A stretch of 64,000 bases of DNA from Stappia sp. ES.058 (GCF_900105595.1 NZ_LT629784.1:4135001-4199000); one strand, 5' to 3'. Counted from the stretch's first letter, positions 40,167-50,034 are shown. Numbers and translations: made by a program. The notes: generated by a model from the sequence alone, not told the origin.

Positions 40167-41129
40167 GTGGTCATCGCGGGGAGCGTAGATCGACTTAATA
40201 GTGTAGGTTTGGAGTTCATTGCCGGTGGTCGTGCCTTCGGGCAGCCGATAGTGTGTCGGGCCTGTCCCCGAATGCGATCAGGCGATAGCTTGATCCAGCA
40301 ATTGGAGTTGCACGGTGCATTGCGATTGACGGCCGCACACGATCCGACCTTGGCGCGGACCCTGGCCGACGACCCCCTCGACGGCAGCGGCGTCATCGGT
40401 CTGAGCCGGAATCTCGATACCGAGACGCTTTCCGGGAGTATCGTCGCGACGCGCGGGTGCATGATGCTGGACTACGCGCGCGAGCATGACGGAATCGGCC
40501 TGACGAAGTCCGGTGCGCTGAATCGCAATTTCCTGGCCTGGGCGGTCGAGGCGTTCGATTGGCCGGGCTACGAGCCGGCCGAGGTCTATGCCGTCAACAA
40601 GGTGGTCGACGAGATCGACTATCTGCCCGGCTGGTACCTGCACGAGGTCATGAAGCGCCGCAAGATCATGCGCAAGCACAAGGACCGACTCCTGCTCTCG
40701 CCGGCGGGGCGCGAGGCGCTTGATCGGCCGGGTCTGTTGCAGGCCGAACTTTTCCCCGAGACCTTCAGGGGCCGCTATCTGCCGAGCCTCGATACGGCTT
40801 TCATGGGGGATTTCGATCTCTACTGCGGCCTGCTGCTTTGGCAAGTGCGTCATGTGACGGAGGGCTGGGCGAGCGCGCGGGAGATCTTCCGGACCGCCGT
40901 GATTCCGGACGATGCCATTCACGAGCTCGGCGGTTATCCCGATGCGCCGATCCACGGTTTCCATCTGCGCGTCCTGCGCTTTCTCACCTGGTTTGGCGTG
41001 CTCGAACCGGCGGCAACGGGCAGTCGCCGCTTCGATGCCGACGGGTTTCGCTATCGCGCGACGCCGCTGTTCGACCGCTTCGTGCATTTCCATATCGCGA
41101 CCGCCGGCGACTCGGACGCACCACACTGA
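40167..41129 (+). CDS. Hypothetical protein with pRiA4b ORF-3-like C-terminal region
   Basis: 320 residues. The middle LTKSGALNRNFLAWAVEAFD, then EVYAVNKVVDEIDYLPGWYL and LLLSPAGREALDRPG recall the winged-helix region found after pRiA4b ORF-3 domains. No catalytic motif or membrane segment is seen. ATG 40272 is a possible later start. It is divergent from the DUF3892 gene. I do not assign a function. Confidence 0.6.
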   Translation: MVIAGSVDRLNSVGLEFIAGGRAFGQPIVCRACPRMRSGDSLIQQLELHGALRLTAAHDPTLARTLADDPLDGSGVIGLSRNLDTETLSGSIVATRGCMMLDYAREHDGIGLTKSGALNRNFLAWAVEAFDWPGYEPAEVYAVNKVVDEIDYLPGWYLHEVMKRRKIMRKHKDRLLLSPAGREALDRPGLLQAELFPETFRGRYLPSLDTAFMGDFDLYCGLLLWQVRHVTEGWASAREIFRTAVIPDDAIHELGGYPDAPIHGFHLRVLRFLTWFGVLEPAATGSRRFDADGFRYRATPLFDRFVHFHIATAGDSDAPH

Positions 41130-41149
41130 TCTACTTCAAGCGCCGCTTT

Positions 41150-41342
41150 TGTCGGAATCGGCTTCGAGCAGAACATGCGCCAGTTCATGCCGGGGTGGAT
41201 GGCCTACGACATGCGTCTGATGGCCGAACGCTTCGCATCCGACGGCATGCTGCCGGAGGCCGGCGATGTGGACCGACTCACCGCGCTGCTCGACCGCCCG
41301 CTGCGCTCCTACCGCGATTACATCGCGCAGATTGCCGGCTGA
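41150..41342 (+). pseudogene. NmrA/SDR-family oxidoreductase, C-terminal fragment
   Basis: About 60 residues remain in frame, including MAYDMRLMAERFASDGMLP and LDRPLRSYRDYIAQIAG, the usual end of NmrA-type atypical SDRs. There is no Rossmann N-terminus; the sequence before it belongs to the previous gene's end. It directly precedes an AtaL-like remnant. Confidence 0.5.
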
Positions 41343-41371
41343 CCTCCAATCTCCGAACAAGGGCCATCAAC

Positions 41372-41783
41372 TTGATCTATTCAACCGCCACCGTTCCGGT
41401 GAACCCGGAAGGCGAAACCCCGCTCACCCGCGAGCAGGTCTGGAAGGACCTCGAGCTGAAAGCGCGCCACGCACTTCGTCCGTGACGTCACCATCGCCGG
41501 TGCCGACCTGCGCGAGATCGTCGTGCTCGAGCCGCAGCGCAAGATCACCTTCTTCCAGGCGACCGGCCCACGTGAAGGCGCCATCGTCAACGAGCTGTTC
41601 GAGGACGCCGCCGGCGCGCTTCACCTCAAATTCTACTGCTATCTCGGATTGCGCGACAAGGAACCGAATAGCCCCGAGAAACAGGTTGAGCAGAAACAGT
41701 TCGACAGCGACAAGGGCTACAAGGCCGCCCTGCTGTCCACGCTAAAGCGTACCCGCGAGATGCTGGAGGATGGTTTGCTCTGA
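41372..41783 (+). pseudogene. AtaL-like (DUF1857, SRPBCC fold) protein, frameshifted
   Basis: The frame from 41372 (TTG) reads IYSTATVPVNPEGETPLTRE and VWKDLELKARHA, then loses frame near 41470 and continues as THFVRDVTIAGADLREIVVL, then ITFFQATGPREGAIVNELFE to the stop at 41783. This is the AtaL-like family, small polyketide-associated or lipid-binding SRPBCC proteins of about 150 residues. Only one lesion is visible. It follows the SDR remnant by 29 bp. Confidence 0.65.
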
Positions 41784-42398
41784 AACGCATTGAGCGACAA
41801 GGTGCCCTGTCTCATTTCCGGGAAACAGGCCCGCCCTCCTTCCATGAAGCATGCGTCGATTGCGATCGTAGCAATTCCGCGACCATGCGCCAAAATATTT
41901 GCTCCAGCGTCTCCTGAGCCGGATGGGAGCAAGCTGAATGGGAGGAATCACCGCGCAACATTGCCACACCGGAACTGCAACCCCCGTCAACAGCCACGGC
42001 CATATCGGCCAAACCAACCACCAGAGTCTCCGTCAAACTGGATAAAACTTTGGGGCAACGTCACGGGCGGCGTAAAAACTGTCCACCTATCATCCTCCCG
42101 CAATATGCGCGGGTGATAGTATTATATATATCGTGTATTTGTATAAGAAAAATCCTCTGGCCTGCTTGAAAGTAATGACGCAGCGACACCCCGTGAAGCA
42201 TTTCAATATATTGCGCGATAGTACGCGGAAGATGCTGCTATATTCGACCCCACCTGGCTATCGGCACCAGGATCCGATCCGGCGCCCAAGTCGGGTGCGT
42301 TTGTTACAGGCTTTGAGAAACAGCCTGCACCCACCCAGGGAGGCGCGGCAAGTCTCTGCGAGGTCGAAGGGAATGAGGCGCTGTTCGTCGTGGCAACA
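41784..42398. other. Non-coding gap with one small hairpin
   Basis: No convincing open frame on either strand. At 42088-42120 CTATCA and TGATAG flank CCCGC and GCG-GGG, a small imperfect hairpin followed on the plus strand by an alternating TATATATA stretch. It might be an old IS end or a promoter region. Otherwise nothing. Confidence 0.4.
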
Positions 42399-43100
42399 TC
42401 AGCGTTCCTGGCTGCCAACAAACATTCGCTCCTTTGCTGCCGTGATGTGATGGCGCATTGTGGCCTGAGCGACTTCCGGCTGCTTCAATCGGATTGCTTC
42501 CAGAACGGCGCGGTGTTCAGAGAGAACCAGTTCCTGCCGCGAGGGCGTATCCAGCATCGTCAACGAGCGCGAAAGCTTCACGCCGAAGGCGATTTGATCA
42601 CTCAGGGATTCCAGTACGGATCCGAAAAACGGATTCTTTGATGCCCGCGCAATGGCGAGATGCAGCATCTGATCGGCATCAACGCCGAGCTCACGCTGCG
42701 TGTAGCAATCCTCGAGAAGCTTGTAGGCGCGGTCCATTTCGGCAAGGTCATCATCATCGCGCCGTCGGGCAGCCCAAGCCGCCGCGGCGCCCTCCAGATC
42801 AATGCGAAACTCGTAGCAGCGCTGCACATCAGAAATGGATTCAAGAGGCGCAAAACTGATTACCTGACGGTCCGGGCGGCGCAACACATAGCTGCCTGAA
42901 CCACGCTGGGATTTGATGATCTCATCATCGCGCAACCGGGACAGTGCGGCCCGCACCACAGGGCGCGAAACCCCAAAGCCCTGTGCCAACACCTCTTCGG
43001 GCGGAAGCCGGCTGTTGACTGGAAATTCCTCATTGAGGATTTTTGCCAGAAGCTGTTCGTAAACCTGATCTGCCAGAACGAAACGCTTGGTCTCTGACAA
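42399..43100 (-). CDS. GntR-family regulator (FCD) of the tct operon
   Basis: 233 residues. Winged helix EEFPVNSRLPPEEVLAQGFG, then VVRAALSRLRDDEIIKSQRG, and FCD domain with DADQMLHLAIARASKNPFF and HHITAAKERMF. It is the last gene on the minus strand of the RraA-KGSADH-tctCBA-gntR run, separated from tctA by 110 bp. Likely represses the operon until its sugar-acid ligand binds; that is inferred from the usual role of FCD GntR regulators next to sugar-acid genes. Confidence 0.87.
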   Translation of the reverse strand: MSETKRFVLADQVYEQLLAKILNEEFPVNSRLPPEEVLAQGFGVSRPVVRAALSRLRDDEIIKSQRGSGSYVLRRPDRQVISFAPLESISDVQRCYEFRIDLEGAAAAWAARRRDDDDLAEMDRAYKLLEDCYTQRELGVDADQMLHLAIARASKNPFFGSVLESLSDQIAFGVKLSRSLTMLDTPSRQELVLSEHRAVLEAIRLKQPEVAQATMRHHITAAKERMFVGSQER

Positions 43101-43210
43101 AGTTCTACTCCTTCAGATCATCTCTGGCGGAATCCGCCATCGGCTTCCCGTCCCAATCTCAGCCTTTGAGTTGCAACCATAAAAGTGCAGCGCACTGCAT
43201 GGTTTCAGGT

Positions 43211-44740
43211 TTATTCGCTCCGGTCAGCTTCGGCCTTCAACTCCGCTGGCTTCCGGATCACGAGGAAGTAGACGAAGATCGCGGTCAGCACGACAAAGAA
43301 CAGGCTGTCCGGATTGGTGAAGAAGGTGGTTGGATCACCGTTGGACAGCGCCAGCGAGCGACGAAGGAACTCTTCGAGATTGGGCCCCAGAATATAGCCC
43401 AGCAGCATGGTGATTACCGGAAAACCATAGCGCCGCAGATAGAATGCCAGCACCCCTATGGCCAGGGCCATGAACATCTGGAAGGTGGAGTAGGTGGCCA
43501 CATAGCTGCCCACCGCTGCCAGAAGCGTGATCACGGCGTAAAGCAGGTCCTTGCGAATGGCGACGATCTTGAGGAAATAGGGGCCGATCAACCAGAGCGT
43601 CAGCGGAATGAGCACAACGGCGCTGAACAGCAATGCGCTCAGCATGGGAGCAATCATGCCCGCTTGGTCCGTCATCAATTGCGGCCCTGGCTGAATGCCG
43701 TTGATTACCAACACACCCAGCATGATGGCAGTAATGGGGTCACCGGGAATTCCGAAAGTCAGCATCGGGACCATGGCACCGCCGCATACAGCATTGTTGG
43801 CACTCTCGGAGGCGGCGATCCCCTTGGGATTGCCCTTGCCGAACGATTTTGGATCATCGTCAGTGCGCATCGCTTCGGTATAGGCGAGCAAGGAGCCCAT
43901 GGAACCACCGGCTCCCGGAAGCGTGCCAACGAAATAGCCTATGAGACACGATTTGAAGTAGCAGATGAACCCGATCTTGCGGATATCGGAGATCGGGGGA
44001 ATGAAATCCCGGCGCCGGATCTTGACCTTGTCGGCTTCTGCGGCAATCGCGTCTGCATTGTTCGGGGAAGAGGCCTGTATCAGGATTTCCGCGATAGCGA
44101 AGGTTCCGATAATGACGGGCATTAAGTTGATCCCGGCGGTAAGGTTGGCGTTGCCATAAGTGAAGCGGGTGATCGGCTCCATTGCGTCCAACCCAACCGT
44201 AGCGAGCATGAGCCCGATACAGGCGGCGAGCCCTGCATGCAGAACCCGGCCCCGCTGGGCGATCACGACCACGATCAGTGCAAAGGCAAGAAGCGAGAAT
44301 TTCCCCGTCGTTTTTACCAAAAGGGACAGTTCAGCCACAAAGGGGGCGACCGCGATCAGCAACAATGCGCCAACGGCACCACCAAACATGGAGCCAAACG
44401 CCGCATGGCCGAGCGCCAGGGCGCCCTTACCCTGTTTCTGGAGTGGATAACCGTCCAGCGCCGTCATCATCGAGGAGGGAGCTCCGGGAATATTGACGGT
44501 TATGGCCGTGATGCTGCCACCGCACATGCCTGCCATATAGATGCTGGCACAGGCCATGAGCGCCGTCTCGATATTCAGCGTGTAGGTCAGCGGTAACAGC
44601 AGAGCCATGGCCAGCGTGGCCGTCAGGCCCGGAATGGCCGCGAAGATCGTGCCGATCAGAAAGCCCAGAACCACATAGGTCAGATTGAACGGGTCCAGCA
44701 GCAGACTGAAGCTTTTGAGTACGAGAACAATGAAATCCAT
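43211..44740 (-). CDS. tctA: Tripartite tricarboxylate transporter large permease TctA
   Basis: 509 residues, about twelve membrane helices. Family hallmarks: FAAIPGLTATLAMALLLPLT, ITVNIPGAPSSMMTALDGYP, GTLPGAGGSMGSLLAYTEAM and TFGIPGDPITAIMLGVLVIN. It works with the TctB small permease and TctC binding protein. Follows tctB by 3 bp. Substrate is likely a sugar acid or C4/C6 carboxylate judged from the enzymes in the operon. Confidence 0.94.
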   Translation of the reverse strand: MDFIVLVLKSFSLLLDPFNLTYVVLGFLIGTIFAAIPGLTATLAMALLLPLTYTLNIETALMACASIYMAGMCGGSITAITVNIPGAPSSMMTALDGYPLQKQGKGALALGHAAFGSMFGGAVGALLLIAVAPFVAELSLLVKTTGKFSLLAFALIVVVIAQRGRVLHAGLAACIGLMLATVGLDAMEPITRFTYGNANLTAGINLMPVIIGTFAIAEILIQASSPNNADAIAAEADKVKIRRRDFIPPISDIRKIGFICYFKSCLIGYFVGTLPGAGGSMGSLLAYTEAMRTDDDPKSFGKGNPKGIAASESANNAVCGGAMVPMLTFGIPGDPITAIMLGVLVINGIQPGPQLMTDQAGMIAPMLSALLFSAVVLIPLTLWLIGPYFLKIVAIRKDLLYAVITLLAAVGSYVATYSTFQMFMALAIGVLAFYLRRYGFPVITMLLGYILGPNLEEFLRRSLALSNGDPTTFFTNPDSLFFVVLTAIFVYFLVIRKPAELKAEADRSE

Positions 44741-44743
44741 GGA

Positions 44744-45190
44744 TCAACCCCAGAGCGTCGGGAGCCGGACGCCGAACAAAAGCTGGAACATGCCATAACC
44801 AGCCAGAACAACGGCGACCGACAGAAGCGCCTTCTGAAAAAGTTTCTCGAATGAGGAGAAGAGCGTGATCAGCACGAAGACAAAGACTGTCGATGACAAA
44901 AAGTATCCCACAGGCAGGAACGCAAAGATGTAGACGAAGATCGTCGCAACCACCCAGATATGGGTATAGCGCGCAGGCCCCGCCTCTTTTTCATCATCGG
45001 CAGCCCGCATTTGCTGCATGATGAGAAGGCTGGAGAATATCACTGCCGCGGTTCCGACGACGATCGGGAAGAAGGATGGCGTCACTCCGCTGTCGCCGAT
45101 CGGCGAGCCAAGGCTCACAGCGGAAACGACATAGCCGATGGACACCACAAGCATTGCCAAAAGGAAGAGGGTTTGCCTGTTTACAAGCAT
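44744..45190 (-). CDS. tctB: Tripartite tricarboxylate transporter small permease TctB
   Basis: 148 residues, four hydrophobic segments, including FLPVGYFLSSTVFVFVLITL near the end. Between tctC and tctA on the same strand. Typical length for TctB. Confidence 0.9.
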   Translation of the reverse strand: MLVNRQTLFLLAMLVVSIGYVVSAVSLGSPIGDSGVTPSFFPIVVGTAAVIFSSLLIMQQMRAADDEKEAGPARYTHIWVVATIFVYIFAFLPVGYFLSSTVFVFVLITLFSSFEKLFQKALLSVAVVLAGYGMFQLLFGVRLPTLWG

Positions 45191-45399
45191 TGTCTTCTCC
45201 GGACCTGAGAGTGAACCTTCAACCTGCCGCAGCGACCTTATCCATAGTGATGGGTGACATGGGTCATGTCAGCGCGCACCGGAATAAATCCTGGGATCTG
45301 GGCGGGGTGAAGCGCTACAAGTCATTGGTGTGCCAAGCTCTCTCATCGGGAGCCAGCCCCCGGTCCAGAGGGGGCCGGGAGCCTGCACATCCGAATGGA

Positions 45400-46365
45400 T
45401 CAGAGATCCAGATCGTCCATCAGCGAGAATGTGTTGGCCTGCAACTGCTCGACCCAATCATTGACGCCGTCGGAGCCAAGCCAGTCCGGCGTTACGCCGA
45501 CCTGCGCTAGCCAGCTCTGGAATTCTTCGCTGTCATAAGCCTTCTTGAATGCGGCTTCCAGCGTTTCCAGTGCTTCTTCAGGCGTGCCTTTGGGCGCGGC
45601 CAGCACAATGAACGAGCCGGTCTGGAGATCATAGCCTTTGGAGCTGATTGGCGGCACATCCTTGTAGGTGAGGTTCTGCGCGGAGGACAGCTCAATCACA
45701 CCCTTGGCATCGCCTGATTCTAGGATGCCGCTAAAGTCGCCCAAGCTGGAGATAGCGGCATCAAGCTCGCCGGACAAAAGCGCCTCAGCTTCCGCCGTGG
45801 AGGAACCCGCATAGGTGATCACGTTGAAATCGACATCCAGAAGCTTTTCCAGCTGGTTGGCCGACAGGTAGGGGCCGGAGCCCTTCGGCGCAACACCGAG
45901 ACGAATCTGGCCCGGATTTGCCTTGGCCTTCTCGATCAGTTCCTCGAAGCTTTTGATGCCCGAATGCTTGGAGACGACGATGGCGTCAGCCTCGCTGGTA
46001 ATGCGGGCGATCAGCTCCATATTCTCAAGGCCATAGCCGGGAACCATGTTTCCGCGCGGTAGAGTGATGACGCTGTCATAGGTCAGAACGCCAATAGTGT
46101 GACCATCGGGTCGGGACGTGGACATCTGGGTCAATCCGGTGGCCGTCACCGCACCGGCGATGTTTTCCACATAGATTGATTTCGGCAATTCCTGTTCAGC
46201 GATATTGCCAATCTTCCGCGAGATGGCATCAGCACCACCACCGGCAGGCCATGGCACAATCAGGCGAATATCGCGCGTCGGGAAATCCGCGGCTGCGGCA
46301 GATGTGCCGATCATGCAGGCGCCGATTGCCACAAGAAGCCTATTTTTCCATTTACCAGAAAGCAT
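45400..46365 (-). CDS. tctC: Tripartite tricarboxylate transporter binding protein TctC
   Basis: 321 residues with a signal peptide (ACMIGTSAAAADFPTRDIRL). The family core is LIVPWPAGGGADAISRKIG, then GGLAT-equivalent TATGLTQMSTSRPDGHTIG and GELDAAISSLGDFSGILESG. ATG 46365 is chosen because GGAGG lies 8 bp upstream. 209 bp separates it from tctB. Binds the imported carboxylate in the periplasm. Confidence 0.93.
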   Translation of the reverse strand: MLSGKWKNRLLVAIGACMIGTSAAAADFPTRDIRLIVPWPAGGGADAISRKIGNIAEQELPKSIYVENIAGAVTATGLTQMSTSRPDGHTIGVLTYDSVITLPRGNMVPGYGLENMELIARITSEADAIVVSKHSGIKSFEELIEKAKANPGQIRLGVAPKGSGPYLSANQLEKLLDVDFNVITYAGSSTAEAEALLSGELDAAISSLGDFSGILESGDAKGVIELSSAQNLTYKDVPPISSKGYDLQTGSFIVLAAPKGTPEEALETLEAAFKKAYDSEEFQSWLAQVGVTPDWLGSDGVNDWVEQLQANTFSLMDDLDL

Positions 46366-46768
46366 AGTAGTTCCTCCTTCATTTATAGCGCATTCCCGAT
46401 CAGGCCGCACTTCATTCGGCCGGCGGGTGATCCTTGCAAGGCATGACAGAGCAAGGCCTGCGCGCTTGCGCCCGCCAAAAACTCTCGTCCCGACACACGG
46501 ATCACCTGCCCCAAAATACGATCGAGAACTCCTCCCTTTGCCCCATTGACCGAAAGCCTTGCCCACACATGGCAGACCTCTAAGAGGGCTAACGCCAGTT
46601 TTATTGAGTAATTTTTACAAATCAATACAAAATTGCCGGATAAATAGCAAAGTTTCTGTAATTATGATGTTTATGTGTAATTATTTGTAACTCTTGTCAT
46701 GCAGCACAGAACCTGCCCGTTGCGAGGGCATGCAACGGGTGAGCAACCAGCAGGCTCAAGCCAATCAT
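46366..46768. other. Intercistronic gap before tctC
   Basis: About 400 bp between the aldehyde dehydrogenase stop and tctC, long for an operon, so tctC may have its own promoter. The AT-rich part (46600-46700) contains ATTATTTGTAA at 46680-46690, which also occurs at 49301-49311 upstream of the RraA-like gene. Confidence 0.5.
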
Positions 46769-48286
46769 TTACCCCCGCAAGTCGGCGGGCAGCAGTGCCT
46801 CGGGAAAGTTCTGATAACAGACGGGCCGCAAGAAGCGCCGAATGGACAGCGTTCCCACCGAAGTCGCGCCGAAATTCGTGCTTGCCGGATAGGGACCGCC
46901 ATGCACCATGGCATCGCAGACCTCAACCCCGGTGGGGAAGCCGTGCACCAGAATCCGCCCAGCCATGCCCTCCAAGACAGGCAGCAGCACCCGGGCAAGT
47001 TCCATGTCACCGTCCTCCATCTGGAGAGTGGCGGTGAGCTGTCCCTCGAAAGCACTTGCGAGCTCTTCCATCTGCGCGGCGTCCTTTACACGGATGACCA
47101 GACCCAGCGGACCAAAAACCTCTTTCGCCAGTTCCTCCTCAGCCAACCAGTCCTCACCGGACACTTGAAAGAGGAAGGGCGCTGCGGAGCGGCCTTCGCA
47201 TGTGCCTGACAGCTGGGACACAACCCCCTTGGCTTCGGAGGCGCGGCGCGCGCCGCTGCGATAGGAAGCGGCCATACCGTCCGTCAGCATGGTCTGCGCC
47301 TCCACAGCTTTCAGCGCTTTTTCTGCAGCGGCGATGAATGTGTCGGCATCAGGCCCATCAATAACGACGGCAATGCCGGGCTTGGTGCAGAACTGCCCCG
47401 CACCCATTGTCAAGCTGCCTGCCCACCCTGCCCCGATATCGGCGGCACGTATGGCGGCAGCCCTGGGCAGAACGAACATGGGATTCACACTCCCCAATTC
47501 TCCGAAGAAGGGAATGGGCTCGGGCCGGGCGGCGCAGAGATTGAACAGCGCGCGCCCGCCGCCGAAGCTGCCGGTGAAGCCCACGGCCTTGATGTTTGGA
47601 TGCGTCACGAGCGCCTCGCCTACGGCTCGGCTCCCACCCTGGACCAGGCTAAAAAGTCCGGGATCCATGCCCAGCTTTTCAATTGCGGCAACAATTGCCT
47701 CACCTACGATCTCTCCGGTGCCAGGATGGGCGCTGTGCCCCTTGACCACGACCGGGCAACCAGCGGCCAGCGCGGCTGCCGTATCGCCACCAGCCACCGA
47801 GAAGGCGAGCGGAAAGTTCGACGCTCCAAAAACAGCCACAGGGCCGACCGGGCGTTGCATCATGCGCAAATCCGGGCGAGGCAGCGGCTGGCGGTCCGGC
47901 AATGCCTCATCATGACGGCGATCAAGATACTGACCGTTGCGAATTTGAGCGGCAAAAAGGCGGAGCTGCCCGGTGGTCCGCCCGCGCTCACCTTCAAGGC
48001 GGGCTGGGGGAAGGCCGGTCTCGGCACCGCCGATCTGCGTGATGGCATCGCCCCGCGCTTCCATCTCGTCGGCGATCGCATCCAGAAGCACAGCCCGCTG
48101 CTCGCGGCTCGTGGCAGCGAAGCCGGCAAATGCCGCCTGCGCCGCAGTGCAGGCCTGCGCAACGAGTTCCGGGGAGCCGGCGGAAAACTGATAAACTGGA
48201 CCTGATGCCGGAGCGGACGTGAACTGTTCATCGGCAGGGATGCGCTCACCGGCTATCAGGTGGTTTCCATGGGGTGTGTAGGTCAT
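46769..48286 (-). CDS. Alpha-ketoglutaric semialdehyde dehydrogenase, copy 2
   Basis: 505 residues, same family as the gene at 30546. MTYTPHGNHLIAGERIPADE, Asn157 in ASNFPLAFS, GFTGS, catalytic Glu263 in FFGELGSVNP and Cys300 in GQFCTKPG. Start at 48286 matches copy 1 exactly. It lies 1 bp after the RraA-like gene. The pair forms an end-of-pathway module to 2-oxoglutarate. Nearly the same C-terminus (RRFLRPVCYQN) as copy 1. Confidence 0.9.
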   Translation of the reverse strand: MTYTPHGNHLIAGERIPADEQFTSAPASGPVYQFSAGSPELVAQACTAAQAAFAGFAATSREQRAVLLDAIADEMEARGDAITQIGGAETGLPPARLEGERGRTTGQLRLFAAQIRNGQYLDRRHDEALPDRQPLPRPDLRMMQRPVGPVAVFGASNFPLAFSVAGGDTAAALAAGCPVVVKGHSAHPGTGEIVGEAIVAAIEKLGMDPGLFSLVQGGSRAVGEALVTHPNIKAVGFTGSFGGGRALFNLCAARPEPIPFFGELGSVNPMFVLPRAAAIRAADIGAGWAGSLTMGAGQFCTKPGIAVVIDGPDADTFIAAAEKALKAVEAQTMLTDGMAASYRSGARRASEAKGVVSQLSGTCEGRSAAPFLFQVSGEDWLAEEELAKEVFGPLGLVIRVKDAAQMEELASAFEGQLTATLQMEDGDMELARVLLPVLEGMAGRILVHGFPTGVEVCDAMVHGGPYPASTNFGATSVGTLSIRRFLRPVCYQNFPEALLPADLRG

Positions 48287-48287
48287 G

Positions 48288-49013
48288 CTACCGTCCTGTT
48301 TTCTCGCGCCAAGCGTTGAACTTTGCGACATTGGCCTCCTCGGTGGCCGGATAAAGACCGATAACGCCGGCCCCTTCATTGACCTGCTCGAGCACAAAAT
48401 CCTCAAAGCACTCCATTTGCGCGCACTCTTCGGCAATTTCATCGGCGAGATGGGCGGGGATGACCATTACGCCATCACCGTCGCCCAACATCACATCGCC
48501 GGGAAATACAGGTGCATCCCCGCAGGAAACGGGGACGTTGATGTCGATCGCCTCATGCAGGGTAAGGTTCGTAGGCGCGGACGGTCGGGCAAAATATGCA
48601 GGCATGTTCAAAGCCCCGACGCCCACGGCATCACGGACCCCTCCATCGGACACGACACCTGCTGCGCCGCGCTTTTCAAGACGGGTAAGGAGAATTGAAC
48701 CGGCTGTGGCGGCCCGGCTGTCCTTGCGCGCGTCCATCACAAGCACATGCCCCTCTGGGCAGGTCTCAACCGCAACACGCTGCTTGTGATTGCGTTCACG
48801 GAAGACCGAGATGGGATTGCGATCCTCGCGCGCTGGAATATAGCGCAGAGTAAAGGCCTGACCGACCATCGTTACAGGTTTAGGCCCGATTGGCACCACA
48901 CCTTGCACAAACTGATTGCGCAGCCCCCGCTTGTAAAGCGCGGTTGCCACGGAGGCCGTGGAGACCTTCTTCAGTTTGTCGCGGGTTTCATCGGACAGAA
49001 TCCAGTCGCTCAT
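48288..49013 (-). CDS. RraA-like protein (HMG/CHA aldolase or sugar-acid dehydratase)
   Basis: 241 residues. Family blocks: LSDETRDKLKKVSTASVATA, VMDARKDSRAATAGSILLTR, GVVSDGGVRDAVGVGAL (conserved Arg and Asp) and VFPGDVMLGDGDGVMVIPAH. RraA proper is a 160-residue RNase E inhibitor; the longer members like this are 4-hydroxy-4-methyl-2-oxoglutarate aldolases or L-arabinonate/keto-acid dehydratases. Context with KGSA dehydrogenase favours an enzyme that feeds 2,5-dioxopentanoate, but this is inferred. First gene of the operon. Confidence 0.87.
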   Translation of the reverse strand: MSDWILSDETRDKLKKVSTASVATALYKRGLRNQFVQGVVPIGPKPVTMVGQAFTLRYIPAREDRNPISVFRERNHKQRVAVETCPEGHVLVMDARKDSRAATAGSILLTRLEKRGAAGVVSDGGVRDAVGVGALNMPAYFARPSAPTNLTLHEAIDINVPVSCGDAPVFPGDVMLGDGDGVMVIPAHLADEIAEECAQMECFEDFVLEQVNEGAGVIGLYPATEEANVAKFNAWREKTGR

Positions 49014-49431
49014 ACCATCTTCCCCAGCTGCAGCTTTTTCAAGCCGTTGTCCAGCCTGCTCGGAGTTCAGGGAGCAATGATCGACCGGCAGCCGCTCGAA
49101 AGCGCGCTTGCATTGCAGACATCAGCAACAGGAGGGAAACCGGATATTCCCGCCAACCCGGCCGACAGAACTCCTCCCGCCTCATTCCGACCGTCCGCAA
49201 TCCTCGATCACGCAACCTCCTCCGTTGCAAACATTAGGGGCTAATGGAGTATGTGTAAAAATATGTCAACCTTATCAGGGGAATTTTTGCGTTCTATAAG
49301 ATTATTTGTAATTTTTTATTACTTATCCTGAGCGTGTCGGACCGGACCCGAGGCCATAACCCATGCACTCCAGCCTTGGAGCTATGGCCAGATGCCAGCC
49401 CACACGCGCCTTTGCGGGCTAGGTAGCGGAC
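49014..49431. other. Promoter region upstream of the RraA-tct operon
   Basis: AT-rich between 49240 and 49330, a sharp contrast to the neighbouring DNA. Contains ATTATTTGTAA at 49301-49311 (also at 46680) and no convincing ORF. The nearby IS5 remnant begins at 49432. Confidence 0.5.
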
Positions 49432-50034
49432 TCATAACGCTTTGATCCAGATGCGGATCGCGGCGAGTTTGATTGCTGCGAGGTAGTTGTCGGCGCGCCG
49501 ATGGTACCGTGTGGCGATACCGCGCATCTGCTTGAGGCGGTTGAAGAAGCGTTCGACGAGGTTGCGCTGGCGATAACCCCAGCGACTGAAGGCGAATGTG
49601 CCTTTGCGGGTGATCCGTGGCGGGATGTTCGCCCATCCGCCGCGTGCAGCCACGAAAGTGCGGATGCCGTCGGTATCGTAAGCCTTGTCGGCCAGCACGA
49701 TTGCGCCCGTCGCCACCGTCTCGAGCCGTTTCGTCGCCATCGGCGCGTCGCCGGCCTGCCCGGCGGTGAGTTCGATCCGCACCGGGCGACCTTCGGCGTC
49801 GACCAGTGCATGGATCCTGGTCGTCAAACCGCCGCGGGACTGTCCCATGCACGGATCTTCAGATCCCCCTTTTTCGCGCCGGCACCATGCTGGTGGACGC
49901 GGATCGAAGAGCTGTCGATCATCCCGATGTCGCCGTCACAAGCGTCTGAGACGGCTTTCAATATCCGATCCCGGACACCGGCGGTCCGCCACCGAACGAA
50001 GCGTTTGGATCACTGACCATTCCGCATCACCCAT
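49432..50034 (-). pseudogene. IS5-family transposase, N-terminal deletion
   Basis: Frame 2 (49432-49848) is a complete DDE half: MGQSRGGLTTRIHALVDAEG, VLADKAYDTDG, RWGYRQRNLVERFFNRLKQM. Frame 1, upstream, gives MIDSSSIRVHQHGAGAKKG with the first Asp, and a slippery A-AAA-AGG at about 49871 would join them by -1. The N-terminus is MGDAEWSVI followed directly by RFVRWRTAGVRDR, so about 60 residues are deleted. No clear inverted repeats were found. A relic. Confidence 0.75.
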
